A DNA stretch of 19,332 bases from Litorivicinus sp. (GTDB lineage: Bacteria > Pseudomonadota > Gammaproteobacteria > Pseudomonadales > Litorivicinaceae), in the NCBI GenBank assembly GCA_018402605.1, contig JAGYIK010000013.1, positions 1 through 19,332 on the forward strand. The letters are read 5' to 3'. The notes under the pieces are model-generated. The model made no database searches and had not been told where the DNA came from. It was given only the letters and a program-made list of their open reading frames with translations. Of the stretch, positions 7,844 to 15,055 are shown piece after piece (within the stretch, counting starts at the first letter, position 1; each line of letters opens with the position of its first letter). A program made the position numbers and the translations under genes.

Positions 7844-7856
7844 GTTGCACTGCAAC
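7844..7856. promoter_or_regulatory. Putative PhaR-type operator, copy 2
   Basis: GTTGCACTGCAAC is a perfect 13-base palindrome around its central C. It lies in the 126-base gap between the divergent phasin gene and the acetoacetyl-CoA synthetase gene, so a protein bound here could control both. No regulator gene for it is present in the window. Confidence 0.6.
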
Positions 7857-7923
7857 AAAAGGCAAGCACTCAGCCAGACGCGATAGTCGTAGACTCAAAA
7901 CTCAGCTCTGTTAGGATTTTTGC

Positions 7924-8085
7924 ATGACATTACATACTGAACACGCGCACACGGATGCACTGTGGACGCCCTCTCCAACTCAGGCTGGAAAGGCTCAGAT
8001 CACAGATCTGATGGCCTTTGTTAACGCACGCCATGGGCGATCGTTGCATGACTATGCTGGTCTTCATCGCTTTAGCAAAGTGTGA
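7924..8085 (+). pseudogene. aacS: N-terminal part of acetoacetyl-CoA synthetase, cut off by a frameshift
   Basis: This 53-residue frame starts at ATG 7924, has a good ribosome site (AGGA at 7911-7914), and ends at TGA 8083-8085. The product reads like the start of acetoacetyl-CoA synthetases: DALWTPSP, then a helix with MAFVNARHG, then LHDYAGLHRFSKV. Homologues carry a PLW.P element and a DYxxLxxWSV element in the same order. The matching continuation, TESELFWEAG, lies in another frame starting at 8082. Removing one TG from GTGTG at 8080-8084 would join the frames as FSKVTESELFW. The large frame is closed upstream by TAG 8073-8075, so the break falls within about ten bases. It may be a real mutation or a sequencing or assembly error. 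Confidence 0.8.
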
Positions 8086-9905
8086 CAGAGTCCGAGTTAT
8101 TTTGGGAGGCTGGTTTGGACTGCCAGGCTGATCAAAGCACGGCGCGCCTAACATTAACATTCACAAACGCGATCATGCCAGGAGCGCAGTTTTTTCCCGA
8201 GAGCAGGCTCAATTTCGCCGAGAACTGTCTAGCACATGCCCGCGGTGCGGATGACATCGCCATTATCGCGCACGAGGAATCGGGCGGACGCCAGATCATT
8301 TCATGGGGGCAACTTCGCGCAGCCGTCGGCAACCTTCGACATCAATTGATCCGCCTTGGCGTAAAACCCCATGATGTGGTCGCGGGTTTTGTTAGTCATG
8401 GCCCAGAAGCGATCATTGGCGCCCTCGCGACACTGTCCATTGGCGCGATTTGGACCAGCTGCTCGCCCGACTTCGGCGTCCAAGGCGTGGTCGACAGATT
8501 CGGCCAAACCCAGCCCAAGGTCTTGATCGCTGCACAACACACCCGCTACAACAAAAAAGCAATCGATCTCACCGAGCGGGTCAAGCAATTACTGGAAGCC
8601 ATTCCATCGTTCACGGCCTGCATTCTATTCGGCCAGGCCGACCCAAATGCAGCCGTTGGCCGTGCGGGCTGCCAAATCGTTGATTGGCTGGACGCTACTG
8701 CGGGCCATCATCCGCTCGAATTTGCGGCAACATCCTTCAATCATCCGGCCTTTATTCTGTACAGCTCAGGCACAACCGGTGTGCCCAAATGCATTGTTCA
8801 TGGGCATGGTGGGTCACTCATTCAGTTGGTCAAGGAACATCGGTACCACGTCGATATCCAGCCCGGCGATCGGGTGTTTTATTTCACCACCTGTGGCTGG
8901 ATGATGTGGAATTGGCTCTTGGGAACACTCGCCTCAGAGGCGACCGTGGTGACCTACGATGGCTCACCCTTCACGCAAGGTGCCAAGACGCTCTGGGCGC
9001 TCTGTGAGCAGGATGACTGGCATGTCTTCGGCACATCCGCCAAATACATCGCGGCAATTGAGAAGCACAGCTACCATCCAGGCACCGCGCATCCATTGCA
9101 CAGTCTGAAGGCGGTATTATCGACGGGGTCTCCGCTCGCGCACGAATCATTCGATTTTGTCTACCGACATATTAAATCGGATCTGTTGCTGGGCTCGATC
9201 TCAGGTGGCACAGATATCCTCTCCTGCTTTTGTCTGTCGTGTCCAATTCGACCAGTCCACCGAGGCGAATTGCAATGTGCCGGACTCGGCCTCGCAGTAG
9301 ATGTCGTCAACGAACAGGGCGAATCGGTCATCGGTGAGAAAGGCGAACTGGTGTGTCGACTTCCCTTCCCAGTGATGCCGCTTCATTTTTTCGGTGACAC
9401 CACTGGCGAAAAATACCGAGCTGCGTACTTTGAGCGCTTCCCTGGCATCTGGGCACATGGCGATTTTGCCGAGCACACCGAACACGATGGCTTTGTGATC
9501 TATGGCCGAGCCGATGCAACACTCAATCCCGGAGGCGTGCGTATTGGAACCGCTGAAATCTACCGACAAGTCGAGAGTGTTCCCGAGGTGCTTGAGTCAC
9601 TTGCGATCGGTCAACGCACGGGTGATGACGAGCGGGTTGTCTTATTTGTGGTGTTGCAAGACGCCTTGGCATTAACCGGGGAGCTGAGGCTACGCATCAA
9701 GCAGCAAATACGAGAACATACGACGCCACGACACGTTCCTGATGTCATTGCACAAGTTCCTGATCTTCCGAGAACAGTCAGTGGTAAGATCGTGGAACTT
9801 GCTGTTCGCCAAGTTGTCCATGGTGAAACGGTTAAAAACACGGAGGCTTTGGCAAATCCTGATGCGCTCAATTATTTTAAAGACCATCCAGACGTCCATC
9901 TTTAG
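8082..9905 (+). CDS. aacS: Acetoacetyl-CoA synthetase, main part (lacks the N terminus in this frame)
   Basis: Activates acetoacetate with ATP and CoA to acetoacetyl-CoA, feeding ketone-body carbon into PHB or central metabolism. This frame encodes 607 residues. With the 53-residue N-terminal piece the total is about 660, the usual size for the family (about 650). It shows MPGARWFP-like MPGAQFFPESRLNFAEN, the ATP-binding loop YSSGTTGVPKCIVHGHGG, FYFTTCGWMMWNW, the acyl-adenylate motif near YGRADATLNPGGVRIGTAEIY, and the C-terminal SGK with the catalytic Lys at 9786-9788. These are features of the acetoacetyl-CoA branch rather than plain acetyl-CoA synthetase. GTG 8082 overlaps the TGA of the upstream piece, so reinitiation could still give a protein cut within the N-terminal domain, but no strong ribosome site precedes it. 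The 3' end overlaps the VWA gene. Confidence 0.9.
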   Translation: MTESELFWEAGLDCQADQSTARLTLTFTNAIMPGAQFFPESRLNFAENCLAHARGADDIAIIAHEESGGRQIISWGQLRAAVGNLRHQLIRLGVKPHDVVAGFVSHGPEAIIGALATLSIGAIWTSCSPDFGVQGVVDRFGQTQPKVLIAAQHTRYNKKAIDLTERVKQLLEAIPSFTACILFGQADPNAAVGRAGCQIVDWLDATAGHHPLEFAATSFNHPAFILYSSGTTGVPKCIVHGHGGSLIQLVKEHRYHVDIQPGDRVFYFTTCGWMMWNWLLGTLASEATVVTYDGSPFTQGAKTLWALCEQDDWHVFGTSAKYIAAIEKHSYHPGTAHPLHSLKAVLSTGSPLAHESFDFVYRHIKSDLLLGSISGGTDILSCFCLSCPIRPVHRGELQCAGLGLAVDVVNEQGESVIGEKGELVCRLPFPVMPLHFFGDTTGEKYRAAYFERFPGIWAHGDFAEHTEHDGFVIYGRADATLNPGGVRIGTAEIYRQVESVPEVLESLAIGQRTGDDERVVLFVVLQDALALTGELRLRIKQQIREHTTPRHVPDVIAQVPDLPRTVSGKIVELAVRQVVHGETVKNTEALANPDALNYFKDHPDVHL

Positions 9906-11328
9906 ACTCACGCTTGCTTTGGGACTGATTGTCCCGACTGCAGTGTCTGCGTCCTCTGAGCCGGCCGATGTTCGGGTACTGGTGGATGTATCTGGCTCGA
10001 TGAAACAAGCCGACCCCAACGCAGTGCGTGGTCCAGCGACTGCATTGCTGGCCGCACTCCTGCCCGATAACTCTTTGGGCGGGATTTGGTTGTTCGGATC
10101 TGATGTCCGTCCGCTCGTCCCCTATGGGCCAGTGAGTTCCCGATGGAATGCTCTTGGCTCTCCTATTGAGTCATCAATCGGTTCAACAGATCGGTTCACC
10201 CACATTGAGAGTGCGCTAAGAACCGGAGTTGAGGCAGGGCCTACAGATCAAGCGGCCTGCCACATCATGTTGATTACCGACGGCATCGTCGATGTCCAGG
10301 GCGGCAAAGAGGCCTCACAGGCATCGCGTGACCGAATCTTGAAGACGGTGCTTCCTGCGGCGCAGGCACGCCAATGTCGGGTACACACCATCGCGCTGTC
10401 CGACAGTGCAGATCTTCCATTGTTGAGGCAAATTGCGTTGCAAACCAATGGGCTTTTCACTCTCATCGATCGCCCAGGTGACCTCATTCCTGTGATGCTG
10501 GATGCCTTGGAGTTGGCGCTCCGCTCACAGCAGCTGCCGGTGCGAGATAATCAAATCGTTGTTGATGCCGACATCAGTCAACTCCGCTTGATTCGTCTGA
10601 ATAACGAAACCCCCATCGCAATCCGCGGGGCGCAAGGGGTGATTAACCAAGACACCAATCGCCCTGGACTCGATTGGTATCGGGGACGCGGTTACGAGGC
10701 GTTGATCTGGAATCGGCCGTCAGCTGGAACCTATACACTCGAGACGCCGCTTGGCCCGAATGATCGGATTCTGATCGATAGTCCAGTGGTTTTGAATCTA
10801 ACCGATCTTGCGCCAACGATTGCGGCCAATCAGTCGTTGGGCCTGGCCGCCAACGTCAGTGGTCCTGACGGGATCCGACAGGATCCGACACGCGAGTATC
10901 GACTTGCGTTCGGTATCAATGCGGATCCGATTCGTATGTCTGGATCCACCTTGCAAACGCAAATAGACAGCCCGCTCCCGGGCCGCACGTTACTGACACT
11001 GCAGAGCTTTGACGCAACACACACGCGACAAATTCAACGCATGTTCGAAGTGTTAGAGGCGCGTCCAGAGATGGAAATCGCCAACAATACAGCACAAGGG
11101 GTTGGCACTGTCGGCTCACCAATTGCCGATCCATCCCAGGGGTCTGATACGGCATCGGACAGGACAATGACTGCACAAGCGGAAAAAGCAGTGGCCGATT
11201 TACTTCCAGAAGACTTAAAAACGTGGCCGCTGTGGCAGCTCGTCGCAATCGCACTGGCCGGATTGGCGATGGTGGCGCTCATCGTCGGCCTCTTCATCCG
11301 CCCGAAAAATACCCATCACTCGGAATAG
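9862..11328 (+). CDS. VWA-domain protein anchored in the inner membrane
   Basis: Predicted periplasm-facing protein of 488 residues. A signal peptide covers residues 1 to about 27 (Arg/Lys-containing start, then LTLALGLIVPTAVSA). A von Willebrand factor A domain follows with the metal site D-x-S-x-S in LVDVSGSMKQADPN and the later Asp in LITDG, so binding of a divalent cation to a protein partner is likely. The middle part is predicted mostly beta. A single helix near the C terminus (LVAIALAGLAMVALIVGLFI) leaves a nine-residue basic tail in the cytoplasm. From memory, the stretch from DVSGSMKQ to GIWLFG resembles gammaproteobacterial VWA proteins of the TIGR03503 type, of unknown role. ATG 9862 was preferred because the signal peptide starts there; ATG 9820 and 9742 are in frame further upstream. 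It overlaps aacS by 44 bases. Confidence 0.85.
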   Translation: MRSIILKTIQTSIFRLTLALGLIVPTAVSASSEPADVRVLVDVSGSMKQADPNAVRGPATALLAALLPDNSLGGIWLFGSDVRPLVPYGPVSSRWNALGSPIESSIGSTDRFTHIESALRTGVEAGPTDQAACHIMLITDGIVDVQGGKEASQASRDRILKTVLPAAQARQCRVHTIALSDSADLPLLRQIALQTNGLFTLIDRPGDLIPVMLDALELALRSQQLPVRDNQIVVDADISQLRLIRLNNETPIAIRGAQGVINQDTNRPGLDWYRGRGYEALIWNRPSAGTYTLETPLGPNDRILIDSPVVLNLTDLAPTIAANQSLGLAANVSGPDGIRQDPTREYRLAFGINADPIRMSGSTLQTQIDSPLPGRTLLTLQSFDATHTRQIQRMFEVLEARPEMEIANNTAQGVGTVGSPIADPSQGSDTASDRTMTAQAEKAVADLLPEDLKTWPLWQLVAIALAGLAMVALIVGLFIRPKNTHHSE

Positions 11329-11331
11329 CAC

Positions 11332-11544
11332 ATGTTTGACCTCATCCACGGCCTTGGAAACATTCTTTGCGTATTGGCGATCTTGGGGGTCCCAATTGCC
11401 TTGATCAAACCCAGCCTCATTAAACAAGACAATCGGTTCCTCGCTTTGCGGGCGCTCGGCGGATTATTCCTCATCGGATTCATGTTAGTGGCTGTTGGAG
11501 CGTATTATGGAGGGATGCTGCAGCCGACCCCTATTCCGCAATGA
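11332..11544 (+). CDS. Small two-helix membrane protein
   Basis: A 70-residue product that I do not recognise. It is hydrophobic with two predicted membrane helices, about residues 6-28 (LGNILCVLAILGVPIALI) and 43-62 (ALGGLFLIGFMLVAVGAYYGG). A short polar loop, KPSLIKQDNR, lies between them, and the Pro-rich tail is QPTPIPQ. The ATG begins only three bases after the VWA gene stop, so the two are probably co-translated, and the small protein may be a partner of the VWA protein in the membrane. That link is inferred from position alone. The even base composition and tight spacing argue that this is a real gene. Confidence 0.7.
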   Translation: MFDLIHGLGNILCVLAILGVPIALIKPSLIKQDNRFLALRALGGLFLIGFMLVAVGAYYGGMLQPTPIPQ

Positions 11545-11580
11545 AAACACAGATAAACGACACGACTATGGAACGACGCG

Positions 11581-12504
11581 ATGCCAATTGATTTTATCGG
11601 TGATATCCATGGCCATGCAGGTGTTTTGAAAACGCTCTTGAGCGATCTCGGCTACCAAAAACGCAATCAACGATGGACGCATACCGAGGCGACTTTAGTG
11701 TTCCTTGGCGATCTCATTGACCGAGGCCCCGAGCAGCGAGAGACCGTTGAGGTTGTCCGTGAACTCTGTGATTCGGGTCTTGCCCTGTGTCTCACAGGCA
11801 ACCATGAGTTCAACGCAGTGGGCTTCACCACAGAGCGGCCAGATGCCCCTGGCCAGTTCGTTCGAAGTCACACGGACAACCATATCCGCCAACATGAAGC
11901 GTTTCTTGAAGCCTATGCGAACGACCGCTCGGGCTACGATGAGACCTTGGCGTGGTTCAGCCAATTACCGCTGTGGTTTGAGACATCCAATGTCCGCGCA
12001 GTGCATGCATGCTGGCATACACCATCCCAGACCAAGCTGAATCACCTCCTCGATGATCAACATCGTCCTCAAAATCGCTCTTTTTTTAATGAGACAGGGA
12101 TCCCTGGCTCCGAAGCCTGGCAGGCACGTGAAGTGCTACTCAATGGCATGGAAGCCAAGCTCCCCGACGACGTCGCCTTTACAGACTATTACGGAATTAC
12201 CCGTCGCCGGATACGGGTCAACTGGTGGAGCCCCGGGCAAACCACATTTCGACAAGCTGCGGTCATCGACGAAACCCAGCGCCATGTGATCCCCGACCTT
12301 CAAATGGAAGAGGATTCACCCGCCTACAACGATACCCTATGCTTTTTTGGACATTATTGGATGCGAGGCGCTCCGCGCATCCAACATCCGCGAGCGGTTT
12401 GCCTTGATTACAGTATCGCCCTGCCCGATGGCGCGCTCTGCGCTTATCGCTTTAATGGCGAGGCTGATGCCAACCAAGACGGTTTACGGTGGCGCGGTCA
12501 TTGA
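11581..12504 (+). CDS. Calcineurin-like metallophosphoesterase
   Basis: Predicted cytoplasmic two-metal phosphoesterase of 307 residues. The metal-binding motifs appear in the family order: GDIHG (Asp8, His10), GDLIDRGP (Asp44), GNHEF (Asn74, His75), VHACWH near residue 142, and a late FFGHYW histidine. The pattern is that of the PPP and symmetric diadenosine tetraphosphatase (ApaH/PrpE) branch, but the protein is longer than PrpE or ApaH and has an insertion after GNHEF. The substrate cannot be named: a dinucleoside polyphosphate or a phosphoprotein are both possible. GGAACG lies before ATG 11581. It is 36 bases after the small membrane protein gene and could be in the same transcript. Confidence 0.88.
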   Translation: MPIDFIGDIHGHAGVLKTLLSDLGYQKRNQRWTHTEATLVFLGDLIDRGPEQRETVEVVRELCDSGLALCLTGNHEFNAVGFTTERPDAPGQFVRSHTDNHIRQHEAFLEAYANDRSGYDETLAWFSQLPLWFETSNVRAVHACWHTPSQTKLNHLLDDQHRPQNRSFFNETGIPGSEAWQAREVLLNGMEAKLPDDVAFTDYYGITRRRIRVNWWSPGQTTFRQAAVIDETQRHVIPDLQMEEDSPAYNDTLCFFGHYWMRGAPRIQHPRAVCLDYSIALPDGALCAYRFNGEADANQDGLRWRGH

Positions 12505-12566
12505 TGACAATTTAGTGACATTATCATGACCAAAGATCACCAATAATTCTGTCATAAACCCACAGT
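12505..12566. promoter_or_regulatory. TGACA repeats at 11-bp spacing and a Pho-box-like site upstream of the NAPE-PLD-like gene
   Basis: TGACA at 12505, TGACA at 12516 and TGACC at 12527 recur every 11 bp, the helical spacing used by OmpR/PhoB-type response regulators. On the minus strand the first two read TGTCACTAAATTGTCA, close to the Pho-box pattern of two TGTCA halves separated by six bases. On the plus strand CTGTCATAAA at 12549-12558 matches the first half of the Pho box. A weak -10 candidate TAGACT lies at 12566-12571. Regulation by phosphate is inferred, not shown. Confidence 0.4.
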
Positions 12567-12595
12567 AGACTCGAAAAAAACCGGGAGGTTTACAC

Positions 12596-13663
12596 GTGTC
12601 TATTGAACCAGTCGTTTGCAATACCGAGTCTGATTCATCAACCCTTCTCTCCACCACACCAACCGCCAAGCGGCGCTTTCACAACCCACCAGGTAGCCCT
12701 CGATCAACCGGCTCTGTTAGAGACTTGGTGAGTTATATTGTGCGTCAGGCTTTCCGTCCGATGCCGAAATCATGGCCAACAGAACATGCTGTGCCTGCCG
12801 AAATCGCCCAGCAACAATTGGCAAACTGTGGCCCACATGCCATCACCTGGCTCGGCCATGCAGGGTTCGCTCTAACGCTCAATGGCCGCAGGATCGTGAT
12901 CGATCCATTCCTCGCAGATCGCGCCAGTCCAGTCAGCTTTGCGGGGCCTCGACGCTTTATTCCGGCGCCACTGAATATTCTCGATCTCGGCCCGATCGAT
13001 ACGCTAGTCATCTCCCACAATCATTATGACCATCTCTGCTGGCATACCCTGAAGCATCTTCCCAATAAAGCCACCGTACAGGTGATCTGTCCCACTGGTC
13101 TTGGGCCTTGGTTTACCAAGCGAGGCTTTCAAAATATCACTGAACTTGGATGGCATCACAGTACACACGCAGGTGACGTCGCGGTAACAGCGGTTCCCGC
13201 CATACACCACTCCCGACGCGGGCTTTTTGATTCGAATCGATCGTTGTGGGCTGGCTTTCTTTTTGAATACGCGGGATTCAAGGTCTATTTCGGCGGCGAT
13301 TCTGCAATGGGCCCAGTATTCCGCCAAACAGGACATCGTTACGGACCCATTGATCTCGCGCTGATTGGTATCGGAGCTTATGCGCCGCGGAAATTGCTGC
13401 GCTCTGTCCACGCGTCTCCAGAGGAAGCCGTCGATATGGGCACAGCACTCAAGGCCAAATCCATTCTAGGGATGCACTGGGGAACCATTGAATTGTCGGA
13501 AGAAGAAGCTTTTGAACCGGCACGACGGTTTATTCAAGCGGCTCTGAAGGCCGGATATACAGAAGATACGATTGTGCTGCCATCGGTCGGGGAAACACGA
13601 CCACTCGATGTCGTCGCCACGCGGTCAGAATTACCGGAGCCACTCGCAAAAACGGGTACCTAG
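12596..13663 (+). CDS. MBL-fold metallo-hydrolase, NAPE-PLD-like
   Basis: A 355-residue protein of the metallo-beta-lactamase fold, closest by eye to N-acyl-phosphatidylethanolamine-hydrolysing phospholipase D. It shows ITWLGHAG, then DPFLADRASPVSFAGPRRF, the zinc motif SHNHYDHL (His141, His143, Asp145, His146), AIHHSRR, FGGDSAMG (bridging Asp), IGAYAPR and MHWGT. These elements follow the same order in mammalian NAPE-PLD. A roughly 75-residue N-terminal stretch before the fold is low in structure. No signal peptide is visible, so it would act on the inner face of the membrane. A phospholipid substrate is likely but unproven. Translation starts at GTG 12596 with a strong GGGAGG eight bases upstream. 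Its last codon and stop lie inside a palindromic terminator. Confidence 0.85.
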   Translation: MSIEPVVCNTESDSSTLLSTTPTAKRRFHNPPGSPRSTGSVRDLVSYIVRQAFRPMPKSWPTEHAVPAEIAQQQLANCGPHAITWLGHAGFALTLNGRRIVIDPFLADRASPVSFAGPRRFIPAPLNILDLGPIDTLVISHNHYDHLCWHTLKHLPNKATVQVICPTGLGPWFTKRGFQNITELGWHHSTHAGDVAVTAVPAIHHSRRGLFDSNRSLWAGFLFEYAGFKVYFGGDSAMGPVFRQTGHRYGPIDLALIGIGAYAPRKLLRSVHASPEEAVDMGTALKAKSILGMHWGTIELSEEEAFEPARRFIQAALKAGYTEDTIVLPSVGETRPLDVVATRSELPEPLAKTGT

Positions 13664-13672
13664 GTACCCGTT
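13651..13672. terminator. Bidirectional palindromic terminator across the stop codon
   Basis: A perfect 22-base palindrome with arms AACGGGTACC (13651-13660) and GGTACCCGTT (13663-13672), followed by TCTTTT on the plus strand. Reading the minus strand it is followed by TTTTTGCG. It includes the TAG of the NAPE-PLD-like gene at 13661-13663 and lies 27 bases past the stop of the convergent cold-shock gene, so both can end here. Confidence 0.85.
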
Positions 13673-13698
13673 CTTTTAATCCTCAATTGATCAAGAGA

Positions 13699-13908
13699 TC
13701 AGTCGAGAACTTTAAGCTTGCTTACCGCAACCTTTCCGTTTCGGCCTGAAGCCAATTCGAATTCAACGCGCTGGTTGTCTTCAAGACGATCCAGACCGTT
13801 TTCTTTGACCGCAGAGATGTGAACAAACGCATCATCGCCGCCCTCATCAGGAACGATGAAGCCAAAACCCTTGGTTTCGTTAAACCATTTTACTTTACCA
13901 GTTTGCAT
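13699..13908 (-). CDS. Cold-shock domain protein (CspA family)
   Basis: Single-domain RNA/DNA chaperone of 69 residues, the usual size. The OB-fold nucleic-acid motifs are intact: RNP1 KGFGFI near residue 14 and RNP2 DAFVHI near residue 26, preceded by GKVKWFNETKG. Such proteins melt RNA secondary structure during cold or growth transitions; which paralogue this is (CspA, CspD or CspE) cannot be told from sequence. GAGGAA lies eight bases before ATG 13908. The next gene upstream ends 188 bases away, leaving room for the long leader often seen on cold-shock mRNAs, but I could not pick a convincing promoter there. Confidence 0.95.
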   Translation of the reverse strand: MQTGKVKWFNETKGFGFIVPDEGGDDAFVHISAVKENGLDRLEDNQRVEFELASGRNGKVAVSKLKVLD

Positions 13909-14096
13909 GTGTATTCCTCAGCAACTGCGCAGACGCCCGAAAATCTGCACTTTTTACTCGATATGCCAGTCAGTGTTGCTGTTACGCGGACACATGCTAA
14001 GCACTCGGACACGTCCAGAGTCGCAGGTTCTGGCGCAAAGTCAACGACGAAGTGATGACAAACCAATGAAATTACGTGAAATGTTCAACAATTAAC
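13909..14096 (-). other. Leader region of the cold-shock gene
   Basis: This 188-base gap upstream of the cold-shock gene holds no plausible gene. It is likely promoter plus 5' leader. The only clear element is the ribosome site GAGGAA next to the start codon; no convincing -35/-10 pair or cold box was seen by eye. Confidence 0.4.
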
Positions 14097-14558
14097 CTAA
14101 ATCCAACGGCGAACGCGGGTCCGGTAGGCAGCATAGGCGTCACCAAATTTATCCGCCAAGGCTCGCTCTTCAGGCACGATCTGAAAGCGATTGAGATACA
14201 GCACAAAAATCACCAAAGCCAGAGCACTCGCAGGATGCAGCGGTTGTATCACCCATGCGAACACGCATAACAGCAAGGCCAGATACATGGGATTTCGGGT
14301 GAGTTGAAAGACCCCTGTAGTGACCAGCGATACGGTGTCTTCCGGGTTCCAAGGGTGAATCGTCGTTTTTTGTCGCCAACAGCCAATCACACCGCCCACA
14401 CCGAAAAAAAATGCCATCAAGATGCAGATGAGGCTCACAGTCAGGGGGAAAAATACGCTCGGATCCGAAAACCATTCGCTGATCAGGGTGTAACTGCCAC
14501 CACACAAAATGGCCACAACAGGCGGGGGTATCTTGAGTTCAAGCCAGCGCGGAGTCAT
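14097..14558 (-). CDS. Isoprenylcysteine methyltransferase-like (ICMT/PEMT-type) membrane protein
   Basis: An integral membrane protein of 153 residues in the ICMT/phospholipid-methyltransferase-like superfamily. It has about four hydrophobic segments: residues 12-28, 34-57 and two within 89-125. The diagnostic C-terminal part is present: GVFQLTRNPMYLALLL, a second helix pair, then the S-adenosylmethionine-binding tail PEERALADKFGDAYAAYRTRVRRWI with its EE and final RWI. Family members methylate small molecules, lipids or prenylated cysteines, and many bacterial ones have no known substrate. There is a weak GAGAT before ATG 14558. It is followed by the cold-shock gene on the same strand but separated by 188 bases, so common transcription is doubtful. 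Confidence 0.85.
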   Translation of the reverse strand: MTPRWLELKIPPPVVAILCGGSYTLISEWFSDPSVFFPLTVSLICILMAFFFGVGGVIGCWRQKTTIHPWNPEDTVSLVTTGVFQLTRNPMYLALLLCVFAWVIQPLHPASALALVIFVLYLNRFQIVPEERALADKFGDAYAAYRTRVRRWI

Positions 14559-14583
14559 ACAGGTATCTCACGGATTTCCGACT

Positions 14584-14660
14584 TGGTCGGGACGGCAGGA
14601 TTTGAACCTACGACCCCTTGCACCCCATGCAAGTGCGCTACCAGACTGCGCCACGCCCCG
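14584..14660 (-). tRNA. tRNA-Pro (anticodon GGG)
   Basis: A 77-base tRNA read on the minus strand, with encoded CCA at the 3' end (plus-strand TGG at 14584-14586). The acceptor stem pairs CGGGGCG with the 3' CGTCCCG-side sequence, allowing a mismatch. The anticodon stem is CTTGC/GCAAG with loop ATGGGGT, giving anticodon GGG at 14624-14626, which reads CCC and CCU. The T arm contains GGTTCAAATCC. Its position after merR/ihfA/pheT is the common gammaproteobacterial arrangement. Confidence 0.96.
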
Positions 14661-14670
14661 AGAGCGGCAA

Positions 14671-14698
14671 AGTATACAGCGAACTAATCAGACAGCAA
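14671..14698 (-). promoter_or_regulatory. Candidate promoter of tRNA-Pro
   Basis: On the minus strand TATACT (14671-14676), 5 of 6 to the -10 consensus, lies 10 bases before the tRNA start. TTGCTG (14693-14698) lies 16 bases further upstream as a weak -35. The GC-rich stretch GCCGCTCTCGGGG after the -10 resembles the discriminators of stringently controlled stable-RNA promoters. It overlaps the end of merR. Confidence 0.5.
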
Positions 14699-15055
14699 CC
14701 GCCGCACCTGCTCAAGTTCACGGATCACCTCACGGAGTGCCATACCCTTTGAGTCGTCATGACTGGCCTCTTGCCGTGTCATATCCTCATCATGAATGCG
14801 TTGCTTTGCGCCGGACAACGTAAACCCTTGCTGGTGCACAAGCGCGCGAATGCGGCGGATCATAATCAGATCTTGGTAGCGGTAATACCGTCGATTGCCA
14901 CGGCGCTTATCAGGCTCGAGTTGTTCGAACTCTTGTTCCCAATATCTGAGCACATGTGGTTTGACCCCACACAAACGGCTGGCTTCACCAATGGTGAAAT
15001 AGACCCGATCGGGGATCTGCGGGAGATCATCATCGAACAGGTCGACTGTGGTCAT
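14684..15055 (-). CDS. MerR-family transcriptional regulator
   Basis: Predicted DNA-binding regulator of 123 residues. An N-terminal winged helix-turn-helix of the MerR type spans about residues 18-87: YFTIGEASRLCGVKPHVLRYWE, then RRGNRRYYRYQDL and IRRIRALVHQQGFTLSGAKQRI. A short helical tail follows instead of the usual effector-binding domain, and there are no Cys clusters for metal sensing. This compact form directly after ihfA is widely conserved in Pseudomonas and relatives, though its targets are not known to me. Its ATG overlaps the ihfA stop as ATGA (15052-15055), so it is translated with ihfA. Confidence 0.92.
   Translation of the reverse strand: MTTVDLFDDDLPQIPDRVYFTIGEASRLCGVKPHVLRYWEQEFEQLEPDKRRGNRRYYRYQDLIMIRRIRALVHQQGFTLSGAKQRIHDEDMTRQEASHDDSKGMALREVIRELEQVRRLLSD

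Noticed and set aside
8071..8090. Programmed ribosomal frameshifting in the acetoacetyl-CoA synthetase gene
   Set aside because: No slippery heptamer, no downstream stem seen by eye, and the enzyme family is not known to use it; mutation or sequencing error is simpler.
10871..10890. Exact tandem repeat of GGATCCGACA in the VWA gene
   Set aside because: Only two 10-base copies inside a coding frame, which remains open; probably chance or a minor duplication.
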